DNA of 64,000 bases from Flavobacterium humidisoli. GTDB taxonomy: Bacteria > Bacteroidota > Bacteroidia > Flavobacteriales > Flavobacteriaceae. A program made the position numbers and the translations under genes. Location: positions 3,906,001 to 3,970,000 of the forward strand of contig NZ_CP096829.1 of assembly GCF_023272795.1 (NCBI RefSeq), written 5' to 3'. The notes beneath the pieces were generated by a model that was given only the letters and a program-made list of their open reading frames with translations, did no database searches and was not told the DNA's origin. Position 1 is the stretch's first letter. Every line of letters starts with the position of its first letter. Of the stretch, positions 15,372 through 24,831 are shown one piece after another.

Positions 15372-16892
15372 ATGTTAAAAAATAATATAAAAATAACTCA
15401 TTTTGTTTTATTAATGAGTCTGCTTAATTTTTTGTTCTTTCATTTTCCTTTTTACACCTATGTCTTCAATAATGTTGATTATAAAAGTTTAAACGGTATA
15501 ATTCTGGTTATAAGTTTAGTAATTCTAATGTTGGTTTTAAATGCGTTTCTTTTTTTTCTGCTATTTTCGATCTCTCGTTATGTTGGAAAAACGCTATTGG
15601 TTTTGTTCTTTATAATCAATTCAATTGCAGTTTACTTTGTCAATACCTATAGTGTAATAATAGATGAAAGCATGATTGGTAATGTATTCAATACCAATTA
15701 TGAAGAGTCAAGTAGTTTTTTCTCTTTTAAATTAGTGCTGTATATAATCTTGCTAGGTTTTATTCCGAGTGTTTATATCATAAAAGCTAAAATAATAAAC
15801 GTAGCCCTGAAGAAATTTTTAACGATGTCTTATCTGGTTTTATTATTTATTGTCGTTTTGGTTTTTGCTAATGCAAGCAATTGGCTGTGGATTGATAAGA
15901 ACTCAAAACAATTAGGAGGTCTTGCAATGCCTTGGTCATATTCAGTAAATACTTCGCTTTTTTATATCCATAAATACAAGAAGAACGAAAAAGAGATTCT
16001 ATTACCTAATGCAGTAATAAAAGATAACCAGAAGTCGGTTGTAGTTTTAGTTATAGGGGAATCTGCAAGGAGCCAGAATTTTTCTATGTATGGTTATGGA
16101 AAAAACACGAATCCGCTACTTTCTAAAACACAAAATGTATTTCATTTTAACGCCAATTCTTGTGCTACATATACTACTGCCGGAGTGAAATGTATTTTAG
16201 AACACACTAATAGTGATGATTTGTATGAAATTTTGCCCAATTATTTGTATAGAAATAATGTAGAAGTTATCTGGCGAACTACCAATTGGGGTGAACCTCC
16301 GGTGCATATAGAAAAGTATCAAAACAGAGAGGTTTTAAAGAAGGATTGTAAAGGGAAAGAGTGTGATTATGATGAAGTTCTTTTAACAGGATTAAAAGAG
16401 CAAATATTAGCCAGTAAGAAGAACAAAATATTGATAGTTTTGCATACAAGTACAAGTCATGGCCCCACATACAGCAAGAAATATCCGCCTCAATTTGAGG
16501 TTTTTAAACCTGTTTGTAATAGCGTCGAATTAGGAAAATGTTCTCAAAACGAACTTCTCAATGCATATGATAATACGATCGTTTACACTGATTTTATTCT
16601 TCATAATGTAATTGAAGATCTAAAACAATTAAAAGAGTTTAAAAGCACCATGATTTTTGTTTCAGATCATGGAGAATCTTTAGGTGAAAAAAATCTATAT
16701 ATGCATGGAGTTCCTATAAGTTTTGCACCTAAAGAACAATACGAAATCCCTTTTATTGTTTGGGTATCCGATGGCTCAAAACAACTTAAGCCTACTAAAA
16801 CATTGACTCAAAACAATGTGTTTCACAGTGTTTTAAATTTTTTAAATATAGAAAGTCCTATTTATGATGAGAAGATGAATATTTTTAAATAA
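15372..16892 (+). CDS. Phosphoethanolamine transferase (EptA-like)
   Basis: 506 residues. Five N-terminal membrane helices (about 8-30, 42-66, 70-90, 120-138, 150-168) are followed by a periplasmic alkaline-phosphatase-fold domain. Metal and nucleophile motifs are present: E230 in VIGESARSQNFSMYG, nucleophile T266 in NSCATYTTAGVKC, and SDHGESLGE near 437. Paired cysteines (264/274 and others) suit the disulfides of EptA/MCR enzymes. The family moves phosphoethanolamine from phosphatidylethanolamine to lipid A or other envelope sugars, which lowers polymyxin binding. The exact acceptor cannot be told. Base composition is very AT-rich, and it begins just beyond the IS right end, so transfer with the IS is possible. 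Confidence 0.9.
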   Translation: MLKNNIKITHFVLLMSLLNFLFFHFPFYTYVFNNVDYKSLNGIILVISLVILMLVLNAFLFFLLFSISRYVGKTLLVLFFIINSIAVYFVNTYSVIIDESMIGNVFNTNYEESSSFFSFKLVLYIILLGFIPSVYIIKAKIINVALKKFLTMSYLVLLFIVVLVFANASNWLWIDKNSKQLGGLAMPWSYSVNTSLFYIHKYKKNEKEILLPNAVIKDNQKSVVVLVIGESARSQNFSMYGYGKNTNPLLSKTQNVFHFNANSCATYTTAGVKCILEHTNSDDLYEILPNYLYRNNVEVIWRTTNWGEPPVHIEKYQNREVLKKDCKGKECDYDEVLLTGLKEQILASKKNKILIVLHTSTSHGPTYSKKYPPQFEVFKPVCNSVELGKCSQNELLNAYDNTIVYTDFILHNVIEDLKQLKEFKSTMIFVSDHGESLGEKNLYMHGVPISFAPKEQYEIPFIVWVSDGSKQLKPTKTLTQNNVFHSVLNFLNIESPIYDEKMNIFK

Positions 16893-17040
16893 TGAACATC
16901 AGGATTTATTTTAAGAAGATCACAGAAGTACCAATGAGAAGTTTTGATCTATTTAAATTTTCGTAAGGTTAACTTGAGAGGACAAGTAAGCCTTTTAATA
17001 CTATATGTAAAAAACTGGTAAAATAGCTCGATAAAGAGCA

Positions 17041-17074
17041 AAAAAAAGCTAAAACGAAAGTTTTAGCTTTTTTT
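17041..17074. terminator. Bidirectional hairpin terminator
   Basis: Perfect 15-bp arms (17041-17055 and 17060-17074) around the tetraloop GAAA; core GCTAAAAC/GTTTTAGC with an A-run before and a T-run after. It ends 8 bases from the tRNA-Arg 3' end on the minus strand and lies 149 bases past the transferase stop on the plus strand, so it can serve both. Within 16893-17040 I see nothing else. Confidence 0.85.
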
Positions 17075-17081
17075 CTAAGAG

Positions 17082-17155
17082 TGACCTCGACTGGATTCAA
17101 ACCAGTAACCTTCTGAGCCGTAATCAGATGCGCTATTCAGTTGCGCCACGAGGCC
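17082..17155 (-). tRNA. tRNA-Arg (anticodon ACG)
   Basis: The minus strand folds into a standard 74-base cloverleaf. The acceptor stem is GGCCTCG with CGAGGTC (one G-U pair) and discriminator A; the anticodon stem TCTGA/TCAGA holds the loop TTACGGC with anticodon ACG (reads CGU/CGC/CGA after A-to-I editing); the T arm is ACTGG-TTTGAAT-CCAGT. CCA is not encoded. A consensus promoter precedes it and a strong hairpin follows. It separates an accessory stretch on its 3' side from conserved chromosome on the other. Confidence 0.97.
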
Positions 17156-17213
17156 TTTTTTATTATCACTTTAGCTATTTTTTTGTAGCTTTGTTGATTG
17201 CTTATTGCGGGTG

Positions 17214-17244
17214 CAAAGATAGACATAAATGTGAGATAAACAAG
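17214..17244 (-). promoter_or_regulatory. Promoter of tRNA-Arg
   Basis: On the minus strand TTG (17241-17243, preceded by C) and TATCTTTG (17214-17221) are separated by exactly 19 bases, a full match to the Bacteroidota housekeeping sigma consensus TTG-N19-TAnnTTTG. It points at the tRNA, whose 5' end is 58 bases downstream, and runs divergent to apt. Confidence 0.75.
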
Positions 17245-17271
17245 GAAAAAATAACATAAAAATAAAAAAAA

Positions 17272-17784
17272 ATGCAGTTCGAAAATTATATACGTGATAT
17301 TCAGGGTTTTCCGAAAGAAGGAATTTTATTTAAAGATATCACACCTTTGCTAATTAATCCAGAAGCGCGAACAAATTGCCTTAGAATTTTGCGAGATTCT
17401 TTAAATGGGGAAAAAATAGATAAGGTGGTTGGTGCCGAATCTCGTGGTTTTTTCTTCGGAATGTTATTGGCGCAAGAGTTAAATGCCGGATTTGTTCCTG
17501 TAAGGAAACCAAAAAAGCTTCCGTTTGATACCATTTCTGCTTCTTACGAATTGGAATATGGTTCTGATAGTTTAGAAATGCATACCGATGCCATTAGAAA
17601 AGGGGATCGAGTTTTAATTCACGACGATGTGTTGGCTACTGGTGGAACCGCAAAAGCAGTTTGCGAATTGGTAGAGAAATTAGGTGGCGAAATTGTACAA
17701 TGTAATTTCTTAATGGAGTTGACCTTTCTTAATGGAAGAGATAAAATAAAACAGTATCCAGTTTTTGCTGCAGTAACATATTAA
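17272..17784 (+). CDS. apt: Adenine phosphoribosyltransferase
   Basis: 170 residues, the usual length. Makes AMP from adenine and PRPP (purine salvage, cytosol, EC 2.4.2.7). The PRPP-binding loop VLIHDDVLATGGTAKA, the flexible-loop segment VVGAESRGFFFG and the start YIRDIQGFPKEGILFKDITP are all typical of Apt. Monocistronic: divergent from tRNA-Arg and followed by a bidirectional terminator before the convergent pheT. A -7-like TAGCTTTG at 17186-17193 may be its promoter. Confidence 0.97.
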   Translation: MQFENYIRDIQGFPKEGILFKDITPLLINPEARTNCLRILRDSLNGEKIDKVVGAESRGFFFGMLLAQELNAGFVPVRKPKKLPFDTISASYELEYGSDSLEMHTDAIRKGDRVLIHDDVLATGGTAKAVCELVEKLGGEIVQCNFLMELTFLNGRDKIKQYPVFAAVTY

Positions 17785-17965
17785 TCGAAACGAAGAAAAG
17801 AAATCTGGTGCCGTAAAGGTTTAAGCTTGATTTCGTCTTTTGCAACGCATTTAAGGCTAGAAAATGATGAATTCATTATTTAGCTTTAAAAAGAAGATTG
17901 AAGCTTAACAATGCGCCCTGTTCGGTTTCTGTTTAAACTTGAAACCTGAAACCTGAAACAAAAAC

Positions 17966-17997
17966 AAAAACCCGACAAAATGAATTGTCGGGTTTTT
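17966..17997. terminator. Bidirectional terminator between apt and pheT
   Basis: Arms AAAAACCCGACAA (17966-17978) and its exact complement (17985-17997) enclose the loop AATGAA; an A-run and T-run flank the GC-rich core on both strands. It sits 21 bases before the pheT stop on the opposite strand and 180 bases after apt. Just left (17934-17959) are tandem TGAAACC/TGAAAC units of the type seen in other spacers. Confidence 0.9.
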
Positions 17998-18018
17998 TAT
18001 TTTAAAAGAAGAAAGAAG

Positions 18019-20439
18019 TTATCTTAAACTTGCACCAAGTTCAGTTTCGAAAGTCTGCTGTAATTTAGACATGATTTTATCAATTTGAGCGTCGGTTAAT
18101 GTTTTAGTATTGTCTTGAATGGTAAAACTCAAAGCGTATGATTTTTTTCCTTCTGGTAATTTATTTCCTTGATAAACATCAAATAGATTGATGTCTTTTA
18201 AAAGTATTTTCTCTGTTTGTTTTGCCAAGTTGAAAATGCTTTCATAAGTCGTTTTTTCATCGATTAATAAAGCCAAATCTCTACGAACTTCTGGATATTT
18301 AGGAATTTCAGTATATTTAATTTTTCCTGTAATAATTTTTAAAACCAAATCCCAATTAAAATCGGCGTAATAAACGTCTTGCTTAATACCAAAATGTTTC
18401 AAAATAGGCTTTTTAATAACGCCCATTTCAACCAAAATATCATTGTTGTATGTAATTGCTGTTCCTTCAGAATAAACATCGGATTGAACTGGCGCATTCG
18501 AAATTTTTTCAATTCCCAAACGAGAAAGAATCGCTTTTACATATCCTTTCAACAAGAAAAAATCTGTTGTTTTCTGCGGATTAGTCCAACTTTCTTTGTT
18601 TCTGTTTCCAGAAATCAATAAAGAAAGGTGTTTATGTTCTTCATAACCATTTAAATACTTATGGTATGTTTTTCCGAATTCAAATAATTTTAAATCTGAA
18701 TTTTTTCTATTGATGTTATAGGAAACTGCTTCTAAACCAGAAAACAATAAAGATTGGCGAAGTGTAGCTAAATCACTGCTCAACGGATTCAGCATAGATA
18801 CATTATGCTCTTCTTTTAATGAAGCCGATAATTTCGCGTAAGCTGCAGTTGTCAATGAGTTGGCCATCATTTCATGGAAACCTTGCGAGTTCAACTGTGA
18901 AGCAATTACGTTTTGTACTTTGTAATCTTCAGTTCTTGGCGAATTGGCTACTGTAGCATTAAATTTCTTAGAGAAGTTAATGTTATTGTAACCGTAAACT
19001 CTCAAAATTTCTTCAATTACATCAATTTCGCGCTGAACATCTACACGATATGCAGGAATCGTTAAGCCTAAACCAGTATCAGAAACACTGTTTACTTTAA
19101 TATCTAAAGAAACCAAGATTTTTTTAATCGTATCTTTTGGAATTTCTTGTCCAATAATTTTAGAAACATGGCTGAAATTCAACAAAACAGAAAAATCTTC
19201 AACCTTTTTAGGATAAACCTCTACAACATCAGAAGTGATTTTTCCGCCCGCAACTTCCTGAATTAGAAGTGCCGCACGTTTTAAAGCATATTCTGTAATC
19301 GTTGGATCAATTCCTCTTTCAAATCTAAAAGAAGCATCTGTGCTTAATTGATGTCTTTTTGCCGTTTTACGAATGCTTACTGGATCAAAATACGCACTTT
19401 CTAAGAAAATAGAAGTAGTTCCTTCAGAAACTCCAGATTTTTTTCCTCCGAAAACTCCAGCAATACAAAGTGGTCCTTTTTCGTCACAAATCATTAAGTC
19501 TTCTTTGTGCAAAGTTCTCTCAACATCATCAAGAGTAACAAATTTAGTTCCTTCTGCAACTGTCTTTACAATAATTTTTCCGTTGATTTTGGCAGCGTCA
19601 AAAGCGTGTAAAGGTTGTCCTAATTCATGTAGAACATAATTAGTAACGTCAACAATATTATTTTTTGGAGTTAAACCAATCGCTTTTAAGCGGTCTTGTA
19701 GCCAGCTTGGAGATTCATGTACAGAAATTCCAGAAATAGTTACACCACAATATCTTGGAGCTAAATGATTATCCTCAACATTCACATCAATTTTAAGCGT
19801 ACGCATGTCAACTCTAAAATTGCTTACAGAAGGCGTAATCAATTCTACGTTTACACCACGCTGTAGCATTCCTGCTCTTAAATCACGAGCAGTTCCAAAA
19901 TGGCTCATTGCATCGGCGCGGTTTGGTGTTAATCCGATTTCGAAAACTTCATCATTTGCAATTTGAAAAACTTCAGAAGCAGGAGTTCCTGGAACCAAAT
20001 CTTCGGCCAAAACCATAATTCCGTCATGGCTATTTCCTAGACCTAATTCATCTTCAGCACAGATCATTCCGTGGCTTTCTTGTCCACGAATTTTACCTTT
20101 TTTAATGGTAAATTCTGCTCCATCTTTATCGTATAAAACAGTTCCAATTGTTGCAACAGGCACTTTTTGTCCTGCAGCCACATTTGCAGCGCCACAAACA
20201 ATTTGTACAGGAGCTTCTAAACCGACATCAACTGTAGTAACTTTCAATCTATCAGCATCAGGATGTTTTTCGCAAGTTAGAACGTGTCCAACAACAACGC
20301 CTGCTAAACCTCCTTTAATTGATTCGTATTTTTCAACAACTTCAACCTCTAAACCTAAATCTGTTAGTAATTCAGAAGTCTGCTCAGATGTCCAATCAGT
20401 TTTAATAAATTGTTTTAACCAGTTGTAAGATATTTTCAT
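18019..20439 (-). CDS. pheT: Phenylalanine--tRNA ligase beta subunit
   Basis: 806 residues, as usual for bacterial PheT. It pairs with PheS to charge tRNA-Phe; the beta chain binds tRNA and edits Tyr-tRNA-Phe. Domains in order: N-terminal strand segment and EMAP-like OB fold (about 40-150; VVGHVLTCEKHPDADRL), B3/B4 editing domain (about 210-380), B5 (about 400-475), a catalytic-like aaRS core, and the C-terminal anticodon-binding domain (YPEVRRDLALLIDEKTTYES). pheS is not adjacent, which is common in this group. The ATG lies in a clean context with a 193-bp upstream spacer shared with the divergent aldehyde dehydrogenase. Confidence 0.97.
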   Translation of the reverse strand: MKISYNWLKQFIKTDWTSEQTSELLTDLGLEVEVVEKYESIKGGLAGVVVGHVLTCEKHPDADRLKVTTVDVGLEAPVQIVCGAANVAAGQKVPVATIGTVLYDKDGAEFTIKKGKIRGQESHGMICAEDELGLGNSHDGIMVLAEDLVPGTPASEVFQIANDEVFEIGLTPNRADAMSHFGTARDLRAGMLQRGVNVELITPSVSNFRVDMRTLKIDVNVEDNHLAPRYCGVTISGISVHESPSWLQDRLKAIGLTPKNNIVDVTNYVLHELGQPLHAFDAAKINGKIIVKTVAEGTKFVTLDDVERTLHKEDLMICDEKGPLCIAGVFGGKKSGVSEGTTSIFLESAYFDPVSIRKTAKRHQLSTDASFRFERGIDPTITEYALKRAALLIQEVAGGKITSDVVEVYPKKVEDFSVLLNFSHVSKIIGQEIPKDTIKKILVSLDIKVNSVSDTGLGLTIPAYRVDVQREIDVIEEILRVYGYNNINFSKKFNATVANSPRTEDYKVQNVIASQLNSQGFHEMMANSLTTAAYAKLSASLKEEHNVSMLNPLSSDLATLRQSLLFSGLEAVSYNINRKNSDLKLFEFGKTYHKYLNGYEEHKHLSLLISGNRNKESWTNPQKTTDFFLLKGYVKAILSRLGIEKISNAPVQSDVYSEGTAITYNNDILVEMGVIKKPILKHFGIKQDVYYADFNWDLVLKIITGKIKYTEIPKYPEVRRDLALLIDEKTTYESIFNLAKQTEKILLKDINLFDVYQGNKLPEGKKSYALSFTIQDNTKTLTDAQIDKIMSKLQQTFETELGASLR

Positions 20440-20713
20440 TGTAGTTCTTTAATTCTTTGTATGAGGTTACAAATATAAGGATTGCGCGTTGGAGTAAGAA
20501 AAAATTGAGTAGTTTTTTCAAGTTGTTTTTTATTGAAAATAAAATGCTATGTTTTAGGATTTTAGAAATTTATGTGCATAAATTTTAACAGATCAGCATT
20601 GTAAAAGGTTTAAAAAATCAAATCTGTAATTTTTGTGCTACAAGATGAATGAAAAGTGCTATTCTGTTTCTTTTTATGAAACTAAATTTGGAGTAAATCA
20701 AAAAAAGAAAATT

Positions 20714-22219
20714 ATGAGTACCGCAGTAAAAAGACCTGAATTTAAGGCAAAATACGATAACTATATTGGCGGAAAATTTGTAGCGCCAATTAAAGGAGAA
20801 TACTTTGATGTTGTTTCTCCGATTGATGGAAAAGTATTTACAAAAGCAGCGCATTCTGGAAAAGAAGATCTCGAATTGGCTGTAGATACTGCTTATGAAG
20901 CATTTAAAACTTGGGGAAAAACTTCGGTAACCGAAAGAAGTATTTTACTAAATAAGATTGCACAAAAAATTGAAGACAATTTAGAATATATCGCAGCAGT
21001 TGAAACGGTAGATAATGGAAAACCAATTCGCGAAACACTTGCTGCCGATATACCATTAGCCATTGACCACTTTAGATATTTTGCAGGCGTGATTCGTGCA
21101 GAAGAAAGTTCGATAGCAGAATTGGATTCGCAGACTGTCTCTATTGCGTTAAGCGAACCTCTTGGTGTTGTAGCGCAGATTATTCCGTGGAATTTCCCGA
21201 TTTTAATGGCTGTTTGGAAAATTGCTCCAGCACTTGCAGCAGGAAACACAATTGTTTTAAAACCAGCAGAAAGCACACCAATTTCCATTATGGTTTTAAT
21301 GGAATTAATTGGGGATATTCTTCCTCCAGGAGTTTTAAATATTGTAAACGGATTTGGTGCCGAATTAGGCCGTCCATTAGTGACCAATAAAAAAGTGTCA
21401 AAAGCGGCATTTACAGGTTCTACTACAACGGGACGTTTGGTAATGCAATATGCTACAGAAAACATTATTCCGGTTACTTTAGAATTGGGCGGAAAATCTC
21501 CAAATATTTTCTTTCCGTCAGTAGCAGATCACGATGATGATTTCTTTGATAAAGCTGTAGAAGGTGCTGTATTATTTGCTTTAAATCAAGGTGAAATCTG
21601 TACTTGTCCTTCTAGATTATTAATTCACGAAGATATTTACGACAAGTTTATTAAAAAAGTAATCGAAAGAACCGAAGCGATTATAGCAGGAAATCCGTTG
21701 GATAAATCAACGATGATTGGCGCTCAGACTTCGATTGTGCAGAAAGAAAAAATCATGTCTTACATTAAATTAGGAAAAGAAGAAGGAGCAGAGGTTTTAA
21801 CTGGAGGGGACGAAAATAAATTAGGAGGCGAATTGGAAGGCGGTTATTACATCAAGCCAACTTTGTTTAAAGGTCATAACAAAATGAGAATCTTTCAAGA
21901 AGAGATTTTTGGGCCAGTTTTGGCGGTTACCACTTTTAAAACTACAGAAGAAGCGATCGAAATTGCAAATGATACAATGTATGGTTTAGGGGCAGGAGTG
22001 TGGACTCGTGATGCGCATGAAATTTATCAGGTTCCAAGAGCAATTCAGTCAGGTCGTGTCTGGATTAATCAATATCATTCTTATCCTGCTGGCGCTCCGT
22101 TTGGTGGTTACAAACAATCTGGAATTGGTCGTGAAAACCATAAAATGATGCTAAGCCAATACCGTCAGACCAAAAACATGCTGATTTCTTATGACAAAAA
22201 GAAATTAGGGTTCTTCTAA
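20714..22219 (+). CDS. Aldehyde dehydrogenase (ExaC/AldB type)
   Basis: Oxidises aldehydes, probably acetaldehyde, to the acid with NAD(P)+. 501 residues from the ATG at 20714 ([10 protein letters not shown]); upstream in-frame ATGs would add a non-conserved AT-rich leader. Catalytic features are the NAD-binding [20 protein letters not shown], glutamate in [12 protein letters not shown] and nucleophilic Cys in [16 protein letters not shown]. The C-T-C arrangement and sequence style are those of ExaC/AldB acetaldehyde dehydrogenases. It leads a cluster with alcohol dehydrogenase and DUF779 genes and a convergent AraC regulator, fitting ethanol/acetaldehyde oxidation. Confidence 0.93.
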   Translation: MSTAVKRPEFKAKYDNYIGGKFVAPIKGEYFDVVSPIDGKVFTKAAHSGKEDLELAVDTAYEAFKTWGKTSVTERSILLNKIAQKIEDNLEYIAAVETVDNGKPIRETLAADIPLAIDHFRYFAGVIRAEESSIAELDSQTVSIALSEPLGVVAQIIPWNFPILMAVWKIAPALAAGNTIVLKPAESTPISIMVLMELIGDILPPGVLNIVNGFGAELGRPLVTNKKVSKAAFTGSTTTGRLVMQYATENIIPVTLELGGKSPNIFFPSVADHDDDFFDKAVEGAVLFALNQGEICTCPSRLLIHEDIYDKFIKKVIERTEAIIAGNPLDKSTMIGAQTSIVQKEKIMSYIKLGKEEGAEVLTGGDENKLGGELEGGYYIKPTLFKGHNKMRIFQEEIFGPVLAVTTFKTTEEAIEIANDTMYGLGAGVWTRDAHEIYQVPRAIQSGRVWINQYHSYPAGAPFGGYKQSGIGRENHKMMLSQYRQTKNMLISYDKKKLGFF

Positions 22220-22232
22220 AGAATATAAACTT

Positions 22233-22265
22233 GAGAATAGAAAGCTAAAAAAGTTTTCTATTCTC
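22233..22265 (+). other. Intercistronic hairpin between aldehyde and alcohol dehydrogenase genes
   Basis: Perfect 11-bp arms GAGAATAGAAA (22233-22243) and TTTCTATTCTC (22255-22265), loop of 11. No T-run follows, so it is more likely an mRNA-stability or processing hairpin than a terminator. The dehydrogenase start is 17 bases downstream. Confidence 0.5.
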
Positions 22266-22281
22266 TTAAAACCATAGAATT

Positions 22282-23316
22282 ATGCTTCCAAAAACAATGA
22301 AAGCTGCGGTCGTTCGAGAATTCGGATCTCTTTTAAGAATAGAAGAAGTTGAAGTAAAACGCCCCGGTAGAAATGAAATTCTTGTAAAAGTAATTGCAAG
22401 CGGAGTCTGTCACACCGATTTACATGCTGTAGAAGGCGATTGGCCAGTAAAACCCAAAATGCCTTTAATTCCTGGACACGAAGCTGTTGGCTATGTTGCT
22501 GCAGTGGGCCAAGATGTGAAAAATGTAAAAGAAGGAGATGCTGTTGGTGTGCCTTGGCTTTACAGTGCTTGCGGTGGCTGTGATCATTGCATTACGGGTT
22601 GGGAAACCTTATGCGAAAGTCAGCAGAATGGCGGTTACAGCGTAGATGGCGGATTTGCAGAGTTTGTAATTGCAGATGCCAGATATGTTGGAATTTTGCC
22701 TTCTAATGTGAATTTTATAGAAATGGCTCCAATTTTATGCGCTGGTGTTACAGTTTACAAAGGATTAAAAGAAACCGAGGTGAAACCTGGAGAATGGGTT
22801 GCGATTTCTGGAATTGGAGGTTTAGGACACGTTGCAGTGCAATATGCAAAAGCTATGGGAATGAATGTGGCAGCAATTGATATTGGAGATGATAAATTGG
22901 AACTGGCAAAAAAATTAGGTGCCGATTTGGTAGTAAATGCTAAAAATCAAAATCCTGGAGAATTCTTAAAGAAAGAAGTTGGTGGTATGCATGGGGCATT
23001 GGTTACCGCAGTTTCTCCAATTGCTTTTAAGCAGGGGCTTGAAACATTGAGAAGAAAAGGTACAATGGCATTAAATGGACTTCCTCCAGGCAATTTTGAT
23101 TTGTCTATTTTCGATACCGTTTTAAATAGAATCACCATTAGAGGTTCTATTGTTGGAACTAGAAAAGATATGAAAGAAGCTATTGAATTTGCTGTAGAAG
23201 GTAAAGTCAAAGCAACCGTAACGCCTACAAAATTGGAAGATATTAATAATGTATTTGACAAAATGAAAAAAGGCGAAATAGAAGGAAGGGTTGTGCTTGA
23301 TATAGCACAGTCCTAA
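22282..23316 (+). CDS. adhP: Zinc-dependent alcohol dehydrogenase (AdhP type)
   Basis: 344 residues, the bacterial AdhP length. Interconverts primary alcohols and aldehydes with NAD+. The catalytic zinc ligands are in [15 protein letters not shown] and IPGHEAVG; the structural zinc Cys cluster is [17 protein letters not shown]; the cofactor fold is [22 protein letters not shown] at 22282; MKAAVV, five residues on, is an alternative start. It follows the aldehyde dehydrogenase by 62 bp and has a terminator behind it (23333-23369). Together the pair converts ethanol to acetate. Confidence 0.95.
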   Translation: MLPKTMKAAVVREFGSLLRIEEVEVKRPGRNEILVKVIASGVCHTDLHAVEGDWPVKPKMPLIPGHEAVGYVAAVGQDVKNVKEGDAVGVPWLYSACGGCDHCITGWETLCESQQNGGYSVDGGFAEFVIADARYVGILPSNVNFIEMAPILCAGVTVYKGLKETEVKPGEWVAISGIGGLGHVAVQYAKAMGMNVAAIDIGDDKLELAKKLGADLVVNAKNQNPGEFLKKEVGGMHGALVTAVSPIAFKQGLETLRRKGTMALNGLPPGNFDLSIFDTVLNRITIRGSIVGTRKDMKEAIEFAVEGKVKATVTPTKLEDINNVFDKMKKGEIEGRVVLDIAQS

Positions 23317-23332
23317 ATAGTTGGTTATGTTG

Positions 23333-23369
23333 AAGCAGTAGATTCTTAATTGAATTTACTGCTTTTTTT
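23333..23369 (+). terminator. Terminator after adhP
   Basis: Arms AAGCAGTAGATTC (23333-23345) and GAATTTACTGCTT (23352-23364) pair fully, counting one G-U pair, around the loop TTAATT and run into TTTTTTT (23363-23369). It lies between adhP and the DUF779 gene, whose ATG is 14 bases later, so expression of that gene would need read-through or its own promoter. Confidence 0.75.
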
Positions 23370-23383
23370 AATATTTAAAAGTT

Positions 23384-23755
23384 ATGATTAAACGAATAGA
23401 AGCAACAGAAAAAGCAATTGAACTGATAAATGTTTTAAAGGAGAAACACGGTGATTTGATGTTTTACCAAGCTGGCGGATGCTGTGAGGGTACACAGCCA
23501 CAGTGTTTTGAAAAAGGAGGCTATTATCAGCGAACTGGAGATGTTTGTATTGGAACTATTGAAGACACTGAATTTTGGGTAGACAAAGATTTATTTGAAT
23601 ATTGGAAACATGCGCATTTTACCTTAACCGTAATTGATGCATTTGGAGTGGGAGGTTTTTCGTTAGAAACGCCATTAAAGAAAACGTTTCAGATAGAATA
23701 CCGCATTTTCACTCCCGAAGAAGAGAAAGATTTGGAACCGGTAACTTTTTTTTAG
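23384..23755 (+). CDS. DUF779 protein (acetaldehyde dehydrogenase-associated)
   Basis: 123 residues, the typical length. Contains the family's cysteine motif AGGCCEGTQPQCFEKG (residues 31-46) and the aromatic block FWVDKDLFEYWKHAHFTL. DUF779 genes usually sit next to ExaC-type aldehyde dehydrogenases, as here; the biochemical role is unknown, and the clustered Cys suggest metal or redox function. Although part of the cluster, it starts just beyond a good terminator. The stop codon TAG is the first arm of a palindrome that runs to the stop codon of the convergent AraC gene. Confidence 0.9.
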   Translation: MIKRIEATEKAIELINVLKEKHGDLMFYQAGGCCEGTQPQCFEKGGYYQRTGDVCIGTIEDTEFWVDKDLFEYWKHAHFTLTVIDAFGVGGFSLETPLKKTFQIEYRIFTPEEEKDLEPVTFF

Positions 23756-23838
23756 GTTCAAAGTAACAGAGTTACAAAGGTTCAAAGGTTCAAAGGTTTT
23801 AAGGCTTTGCAACTATGTGCCTTTGTCACTTTGAACCT
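23754..23838. repeat. Imperfect palindromic spacer of AGGTTCAAAG units
   Basis: The spacer between two convergent genes starts AGGTTCAAAGTAACAGAG and ends as its approximate reverse complement CTTTGTCACTTTGAACCT, with tandem AAAGGTTC units between. It joins the two TAG stop codons symmetrically. It could act as a weak bidirectional terminator or mRNA-end hairpin, though no T-run follows. Other spacers in the window have the same design with different unit sequences. Confidence 0.7.
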
Positions 23839-24760
23839 AATTTATATAAAGTAACTGATACTGTTTCGGTGTAATTCCTTCATGTTTTTTGAATAATCTA
23901 ATGAAGTAATTCGCATCTTCAAATCCTGCTAAATAACAAACTTCGTTAATTTGGAGCGTTGGGTTTCTTAATAGGTTTTTAGCGCATTTTATTTTTTCAT
24001 TTAAAATATATTCAATAGGGCTCATTCCTAGCTCGCGTTTAAAGAAACGATAGAAAGAAGTGGTGCTCATACAAGCTTTTTCGCTCAGCGATTTCAAATT
24101 GATATTCTCTTTTAAATTTTGCTTGATGTATTCGGTAACTTCCTTAATCGGATTATTGTCTTCAAAAGGTTTTCCTTCGTCTAGTGATTTTACAGTCTGG
24201 GTTTGAATAATTCTAATTAGTAACTCTTTTAAAGTTAAATCGGCAAAAATGTCTTTGGTGATCGAAGTGCTCATGCATTCTTTGATGAGCTTGTTTATTG
24301 TCGCGGCCATTTCAATATTATTGTAAAAGAAATAATTCTGGTAATTGAGCTGCCAGTACATGTTACTTCCTTCTTTTGGATACTGCTCATTTAAGAAATT
24401 TAAAATCTCAGCAATTTTATCCTGATCGATGGCCAATGCTAAACATTGCGTCGGATTGTTTCTCGAAGCTTCAGGAAAATCAATTTTCATTTCTACATTA
24501 GAAGGGACAATCACAGTTTCGCCTGGAAGATATACAAATTCAGGGTCATCAAAAAGGTGCATGATTTTTTTACCGCGGAGCATGCTGGTTACCACCAAAT
24601 CATTAAACTTCAATGGAACTTTTTGAGTCGATTCGTAGGTTTCAAATAGATTTAATTCACAATGATTCAAATTGTAAATAGTCCTGTTTTCTACAAGAGT
24701 CTTTAATGATTTTTCTTGCGATAATTGGAGCGGATTGACTAAAAATCGTTGGTTGTTCAT
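23837..24760 (-). CDS. AraC-family transcriptional regulator
   Basis: 307 residues. N-terminal AraC-binding-like domain (1-195) and a C-terminal pair of helix-turn-helix motifs (about 208-305: NINLKSLSEKACMSTTSFYR, then INEVCYLAGFEDANYFIRLF and the signature KKHEGITPKQYQ). This pattern is that of AraC regulators found with aldehyde/alcohol dehydrogenase clusters, so it probably activates the 20714-23755 genes in response to an alcohol or aldehyde. It is convergent with that cluster; its own start faces the bestrophin gene, 71 bp away on the same strand. Confidence 0.88.
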   Translation of the reverse strand: MNNQRFLVNPLQLSQEKSLKTLVENRTIYNLNHCELNLFETYESTQKVPLKFNDLVVTSMLRGKKIMHLFDDPEFVYLPGETVIVPSNVEMKIDFPEASRNNPTQCLALAIDQDKIAEILNFLNEQYPKEGSNMYWQLNYQNYFFYNNIEMAATINKLIKECMSTSITKDIFADLTLKELLIRIIQTQTVKSLDEGKPFEDNNPIKEVTEYIKQNLKENINLKSLSEKACMSTTSFYRFFKRELGMSPIEYILNEKIKCAKNLLRNPTLQINEVCYLAGFEDANYFIRLFKKHEGITPKQYQLLYIN

Positions 24761-24831
24761 TAAATTTATTTTTTGGTGAAGACTTTAAATTTAATGAAAA
24801 TAAGAATATAAATTGCAGATTTAACGTTTAA

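Noticed and set aside
20893..21465. 190-codon minus-strand open frame inside the aldehyde dehydrogenase gene
   Set aside because: It is antisense to well-conserved coding sequence and has no family resemblance.
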